A model generated the notes under the pieces. That model was given only the letters and a program-made list of their open reading frames with translations. It was not told the DNA's origin and ran no database searches. Made by a program: the position numbers and the translations under genes. Shown piece after piece: positions 22,001-34,000 of a stretch of 64,000 nucleotides of DNA (position 1 is its first letter; every line of letters begins with the position of its first letter). Source of the DNA: Lasioglossum baleicum (Eukaryota > Arthropoda > Insecta > Hymenoptera > Halictidae); the NCBI RefSeq assembly GCF_051020765.1, contig NC_134935.1, positions 3,101,579 to 3,165,578 on the forward strand. The letters run 5' to 3'.

Positions 22001-25000
22001 ACTTTTATTAATATCTACAAGTTGTTTAGATGTACTACAAGTGTACATACACGAAAGCGTTAACGCAAGAAAATCCACGACTAATGAAGACAATGAAATT
22101 AATATTGTAGCGCCTCCTCTTTTCCTTGCGTAACCACAAATTTTGTCCTTTTTCTATGTAATCCAGTAGATTTGAGCGAGAAAATGCAAAATTCTAAGTT
22201 TCCATCCTAGCAGATCAGTGCTTCAAACGATATGAATGTTTAAAGTTGAGCGAATTTCGGTGTTTTTGACAGGTTAGAGTGCTGCGAAGCCGCTATGTGG
22301 GGCCACTAGCACGCGGTGATGTTGATCATGTAGATTCCCATGCCAACCAGCAACCACCTAATTAATTATCGGTATTACCGCGTGCCTGTACAGCGGCACG
22401 CGACTACACACAACATGGCGGCGCTAACCTGTCAAAAACACTGGAAATCGCTCAACTTTAAACGCTTATAAGTTATAAGTTATAACTTTGGAACCATTGA
22501 CCCTCCAGGATCGAAACTTGGATTTCTCGCATCTTCTCGTCCAAATCTTCTGGATAACATAGGAAAAAGGCAAAAATTTACAGGAGGAAGGCAAAAATTT
22601 CTGGTTACGCAAGGAAAAGAGCAATCTACCATTACACTTTGTCCTTAAGACGTTTAATGTAGCTTTGAAAACAACAAAGATATTTGAGGTACAATCCTGC
22701 AAACTAAAATTATTTCATCAGAATGTTAAAGAATCTAATATGGGCATACTAGATGCTTAATCTACAATTGTACATATTATAGACGCACTTAGGAGATTCC
22801 AACTTCATATTTCCACTTTTGACGCACTGCAGTCCGCGGATTGCTCATCACCGGTTTGGGTTAGGGATATAAGTACATGTCTAGGGATACAAGTACAACT
22901 CGGCTCATGTAATGTCCTACTCTCCACACCTACGGTGGAGATATGTAAGCTGACCTACTCGTTTCTGAATGACTGTGAGTTAAAGATTTAAGAAAAGAGT
23001 ATATCTGTAAACTGCTTGTGTAGCATACGATTGTTCACAGTTTGTATTGTATTATATGAAGTATCCCAATGTATTGAAATGTCTGTATAGTTTTGCAAAA
23101 TAATCTCTTCTTTGAGATTCAAATTGCATCAGCGCCCGCTCGAGCGGTAAATAAAAATCAAATCATTTTATTTAAATTTTAATAAAATCAAATTTTCTAT
23201 TAATTGGGTATTTAACACATCAATATTTTTCTCACACTTACAGCCAAAATGGCGCCCCTAAATTTTGGCGCCCCGGACAGATGTCCGGGCTACCCGCCCC
23301 TAGAAAGGGCCCTGATTGCATTAATAAAAAAAAATTATAACTTGCGCAACTGTTTCTCGTGCCTAAACTAGACGCGTTCGGTCTAATATCAAACGAAACT
23401 CTGTACCTGTCATACTTCTCGCGCATCTTCTCGAACTCTTTGTTTGCGTTCTCCCGGTCCTCGTGGGCCTTGTTCATCGCGTACTGCGCCTTCTCCACTT
23501 TCTCCTTCAGAATCTGGATCTCGGTGACGGCGTCGTCGCGTTCGAGCTGTTTGGAGAAGAAAACGGATCGTCTGTTAGCACCTGTTCAACCAGGATCGGT
23601 CAATTTACGGAAGAAAGCAGGACGTAGCACTCACCGTCAGCTTCTGATGGGAGTTGTGCACCTTCTCCCATCTCTCCTTCACCATGTCGAGCTCCGACAA
23701 CAGGTTCTCCTTCTCCCGTTGCATCTTCGCCGCCTGGCTCTGCTGGAACTCTATCCTCTCGTGCAGCTTCTGCATTTCCTCCTGGAAGCCGTCCCGCTCC
23801 TTCTGCAGTCGTAGCATTATAATCTGCCGGAAGCGGGAAGCGAGAGCGTGACGATTACTTTAGTTTCGTGTCGCTTTCACGGATTCGTGTAATACGAATA
23901 CGATGCTGACTCTAACACCAGTTTCTCTCGCGAGGTAATGCCAGAAAAATTGGGGACAACGCATTGAATCCTCGTACCTGAGCCTTTTCGTATTTATCCT
24001 GTAGCCGGTCCACTTCCATTTGAATCGTTTCCCGTTCCTTTTGTATTCTAGTCGACTGTCCGAGGGCTTGGTCCAGTTGGCTCTGCAGGTTCCCGAAATC
24101 GTAGTTCTGCTTCTCTCGTTCCATTTGCATCTGTTCGGGACATTTTGACTTTGATTTCGGCCCGACCGTAGACAATACACATTTGATAAACATCTACTTA
24201 CTCTGCGAATCTCCGTCTGAGTCTTATCGAGCTTCTCCTGGAGCTTGTCTGTCTCGCTTTGCGTCTTGTCCAGCAGAGTCTGCAGCTTGTCCTGCTGGAG
24301 CTGTGATTTTCCAAGGGTCGCCTGAGTACGTTCGATTTCCTCTTGCGCCTTCTCGAGATCCGCCATCGCCTTGTCCCGTTCCGAGTGAAGCCGGGCTACC
24401 GACGCTTGTGCTCGATCGTACTCGTCCCGAAGGCTCTCCTGCTCGCCTTGAGCATTTTCCAATCGCGCCTTCAGCCTGTACACTTCACCTTGACTCTTCT
24501 CCACCTTCGGAAATCACGAAAATAACGATAGAGATGGGCTCAACGATAACGTTTCCAAATGCCCTCTAGCTCTGGCAGTGGCTACGGTCTTCTACTAACC
24601 ACGAGGCGCAAACACTTTCGACGAATAGACGGAGACTTCAACCTCCATTCTGATCATTATTACAATTTGTTTTAAAACTCTTTAAGCTTCGTACAGACCT
24701 GGACATTTTGCCGAACATTGCACCGAATGGCGAACAGAATGGAAAATTGACATTAATTTCGGTGAACCGAACGGCGAACGGGACGGAGAATCGATCCAAA
24801 TAGCACACGACGTCTTAAACACGTTAATTTCGAGACTAAATGATTTGGAGATGTTATGATAGGGACTAGTTTACTGTACAATGACCGGAATACTGTTTTT
24901 TAATTTTGCTATTACTTGGAAAAAAATAAAAAACGCGTGTTTCTTAACTTCTTTCGTCTGCGCTTGTAACGAAAATTTGAACAATGTGTTTTGTAGGTCT

Positions 25001-28000
25001 CTGTAATGTAATGTATACTGAAAATTTCATCGAAATCAGATCTGACGTTGTTACGAGTTATGAACAAATAAAGATCGCGAAAATCGCAGGTTTTCCACGA
25101 TTTTTGACACTTCCGATCGATAACTGCAGTTTTTGCTTTAAAAGAATTACAGTTAGTTGGAGGAAGAATAAATGTCGCTACTGAATGAGTAACACACACA
25201 AGTAAATCATTTAAAATATTATTTTAAGAGAATAAAATTTAGAAAATTGATTAGAAAATTATTACGAACGCTGGTATATTATTGTATACTCTATAGCAGT
25301 GTTTCACAACCTTTTTTGGTTGACGGCACACTAAAAATATCTGGAATTATTTGCGGCACACCTGACTATAAACAATGTAAAAGTTGTACGATACAAAAGA
25401 AAACAAAACAAATTATTTCTTTACAAAATTTATTCAATAAGAGGGCTGAACCAGGTTTCTTGAACAAAGTAAATCAAAACGATGTTCCAAATTTAAAAAG
25501 ATTTCTTTAGTAACCGTTGAGGTAATTACAAATACTATTTCAAAGTTAGAAAACCCATGCAATTTTAATTATTTGTCAAAAACCCTTGCGGCACATTTGA
25601 CAATCTCCCGTGGCACACAGGTTGAGAAACACTGTTCTATAGTATGTATAATCTAGTACATTCTGCTAAATTCTAGTATGTACTGGTATATTCCAGTATA
25701 TTTTGGCATACTCTAGTATATTCAGATATATTCTGATGTACAGTCAGTGTAAAAAGTATTCGTTCACCCTTTAAAAGAGAATAACTTTTTTATAATTGTA
25801 CCAAACCACCTAATTTTTTATAATGAATTAGAAGTATTGGTTTATGAAATGATGTGCAAAAAAGATTTTCCAAAAATTATAATTTGCAAGGATACAAGCA
25901 AAAATAAAAAAGGCATTTTTTGAAACACTTTTTCAGCATGTCTATAACTAACATAGATCTACAAAAGATATATTTTAAATTTTTCATTGAGGTTCCAAAT
26001 AAAAAAGTTTCAAAAAATGCCTTTTAATTTTTGCATGTGACCTTGTAAATTATAATTTTTGGAAAATCTTTTTTGCATATCATTTCGTAAACCAATGCTT
26101 CTAATTGATTATAACAAATCAGGTCGTTTGATACAATTATAAAAAAGTTATTTTGTTTTAAAGGGCGTTCGAATACTTTCGTTACACACTGTATGTATTC
26201 TGGGTTACCCTTGGTTCGTCGACAACCCATTTCACCGACACTGTTTTCATCGACACGATTTGACCGACAGTAACTTTCGTCGACACTATGTTTTCATCGA
26301 CACGATCAAATCGTAGACATACCTATGTTTTCATCGGCAGTCCGTGTTTAACGACAGGTTTGAGTTCATTATTCATATCGCTTTAATTTCATTACTTGAT
26401 ATTTGTGTAATTATTGTACAATTTTTTTATGTTTTGTAGTCTATATATGTATTGGGTTGGCAAATAAGTTCGTTCGGTTTTTTAGAGTGGAGTAAATCAC
26501 AAAAACCGAAAATATTTGCCAACCCAATACATTCGTAGCATTCGTCCTGTTTATTCACATTTTTTATATGTATACAATTATGTATGTTTGATATTAAATG
26601 AAATATTATGATTTTTCATTCATTTGTGTATACCTATTAATAAAGTTCGTTTATTTGAAGAAATTCTGATTAATAAAGTAGCAATAAAAACTATGATCTA
26701 AATAACAATGCTTTGTAATTCTCTTTATTATTTATTATACAAGCAACTAAATCCGTCTAGAACATAACAATGATAATAACGATTAATCTACATTAGCAAA
26801 TACGCGAATTTGGTGTCAGTGGAAATGAATGAACTCAAACTTGTCGCTAAAGACAGACTGTCGATGAAAACATAATGTCGACGAATGTCAAATCGTTTCG
26901 ATGAAAACAGTGTCGGTGAAATGGGTTGTCGAAGAGCCAAGGGTAACCCATGTATTGTAGTGTAATCAGGTATATTCTGGTATATTCTGGTATCTTCTGG
27001 TATATTCTAATGTATTCTAGTATATTCTTGTTTATTCGAGTTCGTTATCAACGAGTCCTAGTCCCGCGCGTTTGATTGGCAGTGTAGGTCGTAGCCAGGC
27101 CGAAATTAACTAATCTCCTTTAACGTCGTAATATACCGGTAGGAAATGAACCTTCCGAGACCGTCGTTGCCTTAACAGCGCCGCCATTAGAGTAACTACA
27201 CGCATGCCACCTCCGATCCGTTATTAATACGAAGTCGATGTATTCCCTGTTTATCGCGCGGCACTAATTAAAATCCATTTCTCGTTCGACCTCTACGAGA
27301 GCGCCGCGATCGTTTCCCTCGCAGCGGCAGTTTGTCAACCATGTGCCATGGCGAACGATCAAACATCCATCGAAAAATAACAGTAACGAGAAACGGGGGG
27401 ATCGATTCGAGCGGAAACATCGGTCGCATTCTTAAAATGAGCTTTCCCGGCCGCGGTAAGAACGCGAGCGCGCAATTTTCCGGACACTTAGCCGGCAGTT
27501 TCATTACCGGTTCGTTTCGCGCCGTCGACAAAGGCTGTAAGAACGTGGGCGTGATTGGAAATTAGATCCAATCGCCGGGTGGAGACTCGACAGGGTCGGG
27601 ATAGATCCTAGACTCAGCCGCGAGTTCGATCCTCGATTAAAGCCGATTGTTCTCCCTGTTCTTAGAAGCGGAACGAACTTGCCGAGTCGTTTCGATGGCC
27701 GATTAATCGCCGCGGAACGTTTAAACAAAGAGGAGAACCGGTCCAGGCCACTTCCTGCTTTTGGTCACCGTTGTTCGCCGATCGAGACGGCGCGCCGGCG
27801 CTAGTTAACTCCCAAATCGTAGAACTTGAGTAGGTAAAGACAATGGTGAAACGGGCGGATGGGTAAAATGAGACATCATCGTTTTTCTCGGGTAAGTGAT
27901 CTAAAAGAATAATTCTAGAATAATGTCTTTATCGGTTTCTTTCTTTCTAGGCGATCACGAACTGTTGAGAGGACTCATTAGTACTACATTAGTATCAGAA

Positions 28001-31000
28001 GTTTAGACGCAGTGTCGTAACGAGGGCGTGGCGGAAGAGGCGCCCGCCACGGGCGCAACTGGGTTTGGGGCGCAAAACAAAGAATACCGACCCGGTTGAG
28101 GGTCGCTTGGATGCTTTTCAAATCATGCAAAACACAATTACGAACTCTCATTACGAAACACGTATCCAAATCTAGACATAGAATTAAGGATTTTCATAAC
28201 AATGCCTGTAACAACAGCTTCCTGCAAACGTTCGTTTGGCAAATTAAAAATTGTAAAATCGTACCTACGTTACTCTATTGGACAAGAGCGATTAACAAAC
28301 ATGTCTATAATATCAATTGAAAAAGATGTTGCCAAAACATTAAATTTTGACGATATAATAGATGCGTTTGTAAATGAAAAAACCAGAACAATTACTTTAT
28401 AAAAAATATGCTGAATTGTTTTATGTTTTTATTATATTATTTTAACATATACCTACGTTTTGTATTTCCTTTATTTTGTCGTCATTGAACATGAATAAAA
28501 ATTTGTTCTTATTCAGGTTATAGATTATTTATTCATACAAATACCTTGACAAATACATTATTGTATATGCAGGCAACTCATTTTGATGAGGTTAATAGTA
28601 TTTAATATATTGCATTTAGTAAAATTTAACTTGTTACGTTAAAATTTTTTATTTTTATGTCATTATTGGGTTACGGGGGGCGCAAGTTAGACACCTGCCA
28701 CAGGCGCTTCATACCCTCGTTACGGCACTGTTTAGACGCACCCTATTATTTTAACAAAAACGTACCCTCTGTATGTTTAGAATATTTTCAACAATTATGA
28801 TTACTGCTAAAACTATTCAAATATGACTCTGCAGGGCAAGAGTTTTTAATCTGAATATGAAAAAGGGCCGTATCAAAAGTTTAGACCAGGCCTGGCCAAC
28901 ACACGGCCCGCCAGGCGATTTTATATTTCTATCGAAACTTTTGTTTCCCGTTGTATGTATACAAAAGATATTAAATAAATAAAGTGTCATTGTTATAATG
29001 CGTAAGTGCGACTACGAACTCCAGCTCTATGTATATTTGATATCTTTGATACTTTGATGTAATTGAGTTACAGGGCAACAATGAAATGAAACAAATTTTT
29101 GCGTCCACATCAAAAATTAAGTTTTACAATACTTAAATTACATCCGAGAGATATTCCAACTTAAGATATTTTACATATATGTTTGTGAAACATTTGAGAA
29201 ATTTAAAAAGAGTTCATCACGTGCTTCATTAACTGATGCCAATTTAGAAAACCAGCTAACAAAATATGTGCAACGTCGAACGTAGAACGTAGAACATAGA
29301 TTTACAAAAATTAAGTGAAAGAAAGGATAAACAAATATCTCATTAATTAAGACTCGAGAGTTAATGATATTGAATCATAGTGTATACCATAAAGTTTTAT
29401 TCATTTTGTATTTGTATTACATTTTTTAAAAGCATGGTTACCTAAAGTGCGGACCGCTGTAACGTTACGCGTCATCAAAGTGGCCCGTGAAACCATTTCG
29501 GTGGGCCAGGCCTGGTTTAGACTCTAAACTTAGAGTAAGTTTACTTGCTTTTCTTGTTGTTTGTAATTTCATATCGTGCACCAGTGGTTATATTCATTAT
29601 AAGAGTGATGTTAATAAACCTTAGTGATTTTGTTACATTAAAAACAACATTGAAATATTTTAAAAGTTATCCGCAGTCTAGTGATATGTCATGCGATACC
29701 TGCTCGTTTGGATCTCTTACTTAAGAAAAATAATGGTGTCCCATTTTACCGGCCCGTCCCGTTTTAAGGTCTATTTATATTAGCCAGCCAGACGTCTGGT
29801 GCAACACCTGTTTTTTGTGCCACGCACAACAGGGAACCGTCAACACGCTCGAGCTAAATGGACCGACAGTCTCGAAAAGAAATATTGGAAAATTGGATAC
29901 AAAACCAGGGTAGCAACGTTCTGTCCGATGGCTTGTTCTGGCGAATATAAAGAGACCCTTAGCCTGCTGTCCGCGCCCCCTACATTTTGATACAGTGGTA
30001 TGAAGAATGTATGGAAAATCTAATTTTTTAGTAGCCGATTCGTATCGTTACATATTACAACCTTCTGTAATTCCTGTTTTGAACGAGATATATCACTGTT
30101 ATTTACTGGATATGCATGCAGGGTGTTAAAAAGAAAGTGTTCGAAAACTTCAAGAGGGGCAAAATATGACCGATCAACATATGTCCCAGAATCAGTTGTA
30201 TCCAGAGCTCAAAGTAGTCAACACCAACTGCTCACTAACATGTATCATTAGACTTCGTAGACCCAAACGGGAGAACCCAAATCTTTATTCTAATCGAACC
30301 AAGCTGTTTTGTCACATTAGAGATGGAGTCATTGCTCTGTTATGATACAGACACACTGTAGGTCCAAAGATATGTAAAATATACAATTGATGTGTAAAGA
30401 TTTGGACGGATCTTGCCGTGGCTGTCATTAAATCGTCAAAAGTGTTCGCCCCGCGAGTGTTAAAGATGAGGAAGTTCTGTGGGATTAGGACCCTAGAGTG
30501 TAAATATGAAGCATAGTAATTAGGAAAAGTTGTAGGGTCCCTTAGTATCTGAAGGGTCCCTTAGTATCCTAAAAACCGTACGCTACTGGGGGAGCTTTGT
30601 ACGGGTTTCGCAAGGACATTCGAGGAAGGGTTACCTTTTCTTGAAGGGCGGCAGCCTCTGCCCTGGCTCTCTCGTTGTCAGCCTGCGTGACCCTGAGCTC
30701 AGCCTGCGCTCGCCTCAGTTCCGCAGCCGTCTTTTCAGCGCGTTCGTGGATCCTGTCCATCTCCTGGGTGGAGCCGATGGCACTCCTGCCATAGGAGCTC
30801 TGCGACCTCTCCACATCGTGCTTGAGTCGCTCGTTCTCCAACTCCAACCTGGTTATCCTCTGTTTGGCAGCCTCCCAGTCCGCTCCGCTGCGACCAACCT
30901 CGGACGCAGCTTTGTCAAGCTCGGCCTTGCTCTTACCCAGCTCCGACTGTGAGCTCTCCAGCTTCGCTTCCAGCCTGTCCTTTTCTGCCTGCGCCCTCTC

Positions 31001-34000
31001 CAGCCGGGCGCCCAGTTTCTCGACCTGTGGACAGGGTCCAGCCACGTCTCAGTCTTGGCCGAGGTGATCAATGTCTTCCTGGTTAGAGCAATTTCCTTCT
31101 CCATTTAGAATTCAGATCGATAAATCGTGAATTCTAACAAGGAACGTCGGCCAACCGACACGGGCCGTCTTTGGTACCATATTCTTACGAATATGTATAC
31201 AGTACGGTCGAACGAAAGAGCACAATTGCACGATTATTATCTAACAGTGAAATGAAGTTAACTTTTATCTTTCACATTAAGTTTGCACAAGTTGGGTTGT
31301 CTCAGATAAATTGTTCAGGTGCCGCAAGAGCTCTGTTTGAATTCCATGTTTTCTTACAAGCACTTGGAATTCTAATTGAACGTATACGATATTTACTAAA
31401 ATATATGCATTTACTTGGAATTGCATTTTGGTTTCAACAGAAGACATAGATTTATCGATTCAATTTTAGCCATTATGAATCCACATCTTGCAGATAGCAA
31501 ATGAAGCTTCAGTTGTCAAACTTAATAATCGTGAAAAACTAATTTTAAATCAATTCAAGGATGCCTACCTGAGATGCTAAATGTATCAAACGATTTAAGT
31601 ACTGATCAAAAGTACCTTTTAGAGATGTATCGTGCAATTTCTAGTAGCACATGTTCTCCTCATGTAGCACAGAGGATCCCAGGTAAACTTTCTCATTCAC
31701 GTTGGCTCGCAATTGCAAATCGCATTCTTTGATTGTACAATGCCAGTGAAAATCCTTCGAGAATGTTATGCATTTTAACTGAATTGATATAGTATAATGA
31801 AAGTTTACGCTCCAGTTTGGTTTAATATCAAACTCAAACCATTTTGTATTTATGGTTCTCAGCATCTGTGGCGACTGATTCAGTTGTCGCGATACCTTCC
31901 AGAGCATCTACTGAGCGTTTTTAATCCAGTAATACGAGGAAATGGCTATTTTGCTGCTTCAGAAAATCTTCTCTTGGGAATTCTTACAGATAAACGAAAA
32001 AATATTCGAACATTGGGACTTGGTAGAATTTTGAGATTAGAAAATTTAACATTCGAAAAATCAACTTTGACACAAAGGACTACGTTGATTTTATTTCATG
32101 AAACAATTGGAAAATTTTTGAGACTCCAGTACTGAAAGATATTATAGAAGATGAATTACTCGAAATAACATCAGAAGACAACATTGAACATTTACCATTT
32201 GAGTTTCTACGATTTCCTGGTCATACACGAGCGGTAGAGAGAGAGTGGTGAAACTTACAACTGCAGCTTCATCTGTCTGCAGAAGAATAGCAGAGATGGA
32301 TTCATAATGGCTATAATTGAATCGTGCAAATCTATCTCTTCTTTTGAAACCAAAAAGTAATTAAAAGTAAATGCATAGATTTTAATAAATATCGTATACG
32401 TTCAATTAGAATTCTAAGTGCTTGTAACATTCCAGTTCCAATTAATTATTATCCCTTATGATTTTTATTATATTTGTTAAATAGTTCTCTTCCTAACTTT
32501 ACGTATATTGTTTATTACTTCTTCATTCCAGCAATGTCAATTTAGTAGTAGTAAGTATCGTATACAATGAGAAGCATAACTGATTCAACACACTTTAAGT
32601 AAGAATAACTTTTTTATGGATGGGTCAAACGACTTCAATTTCTCTGTAAGGCTAGAAGAATTAGTTTAGTAAATTACGTCTAATAAATAAGTTGAAAAAA
32701 TGCCTATGGTCGGGGAATTTGAAAAAACAATAGTAAAAATTGATTTTTACAACTTTTTCAGCTGGGCCAATAACGAAAGTTTGAAAGATGTGTTTTGTAA
32801 ACTCGTATGAATTATATAAGTTCTGAGAATTTCATTGAAATTGGTTAATTGATTTACGAAGTATAAACGATCAAAAGTGGTAAAAATTGCAATTTTCCAT
32901 GATTTTCAGCCTTTTTACCACTTTTGGTCGTTTATAATTCGTAAACCATTCAACCAATTTCAATGAAATTTTCAGAACTTGTATAATTCATTCGGGTTTA
33001 CAAAACACATCTTTCAAATTTTCGTTATTGGCCCAGCTGAAAAAGTTGTAAAAATCAATTTTTACTATTGTTTTTCCAAATTCTGACCATAGGCATTTTT
33101 TCAACTTATTAATTAGACGTCATTTACTAAACTGTTGTAATTCTGCTAGCCTTACAGAGAAAATGAAGTCGTTTGGCCCATTCATAAAAAAGTTATTCTC
33201 ATTTAAAGTGTGTTGAATCAGTTATGCACCTTACTGTGCGTACAATTAGCATTCTAAGTGCTTGTAACATTTCAGCTCCAATTAATTTCGCCCTTGTCAG
33301 TTTTATTATATTTGATAAATAGTCCTTTTTCTAACTTCATGTATATTGTTTATTACTTCTTCATTCCTGCATTGTCAATTTATAATATTCTACAATGAAT
33401 ATGTAAAATGATATCCAACATCATAATAACTGAACAAATACAATTCATGTAATATATTTTTATTGATTTCTTTCGCGATCATCTTCATCCACAAATAGTC
33501 ATTCTAACAAATTACCTCTTGCACACAATCCTCATAATAAGAAAAAGTGTATCTCTTGAAAACAAAAGCTAAGCTACTGAAAAAATCAAGTAATATTCGT
33601 AAAATCAATAAAAATACAGTTTGACTAGCTTGCGGCACCTCAAACAATTTATTAATCGTATTCAAATTTTAACAGCTTACATATTACTATAGTAGGCAAT
33701 TTCTGCTCACTATTAGAATTCATAGTTAGCAATAAAAAAAAATTTTCATCCCTATGTTTCGTTCCACCCTAATATACAGGGTGGTTCGTAACCGGTGGTA
33801 CTAGCTAGTTAAGAATAATATTTTTTTGTCTGATACTTCATTTTTAAAGAAGGCAGCTGTAAATATTTAGGACGAGTGTACCAGTAAGTCACTGAGATGA
33901 GCACTACTGATTGTGAGTGACCGTTTTTAAATATATACTACCAGAAAGAGATTTTAACCCCTGGAACTGCTCTGTGGGTCTCAAAGACCCAGAGCGTCAT

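Larger units (their letters stand above)
21449..22699 (+). mobile_element. Old mariner-like element with DUF4817 fossil
   Basis: CAGAGTGAGTCAAATATCTT after TA pairs loosely with AAGATATTTGAGGT near 22,685. Its interior carries the transposase fossil at 21,900-22,080 and a nested foldback. Confidence 0.6.
21335..22853. mobile_element. hAT-like outer element
   Basis: CAGTGATGAGCAACCGGCC at the left and GCGGATTGCTCATCACCG at the right. No clear target duplication. It contains the TA-type element below. Confidence 0.55.
25643..27035. repeat. 10-bp minisatellite (TGGTATATTC-like), split by insertions
   Basis: Units such as TGGTATATTC, TAGTATATTC and CAGATATATTC run over 25,643-25,740 and again over 26,955-27,035. 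The Tc1-like element at 25,741 and the foldback at 26,201 lie between the two halves. Confidence 0.75.
31206..33770 (+). mobile_element. TE family X, copy 2
   Basis: Same order of parts as copy 1, with ends GGTCGAACGAAAG and GTTTCGTTCCACCC. The palindrome (32,574-33,227) is again 654 bp. The right half is almost identical to copy 1, while the left half shows many more small indels and substitutions. Confidence 0.82.
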
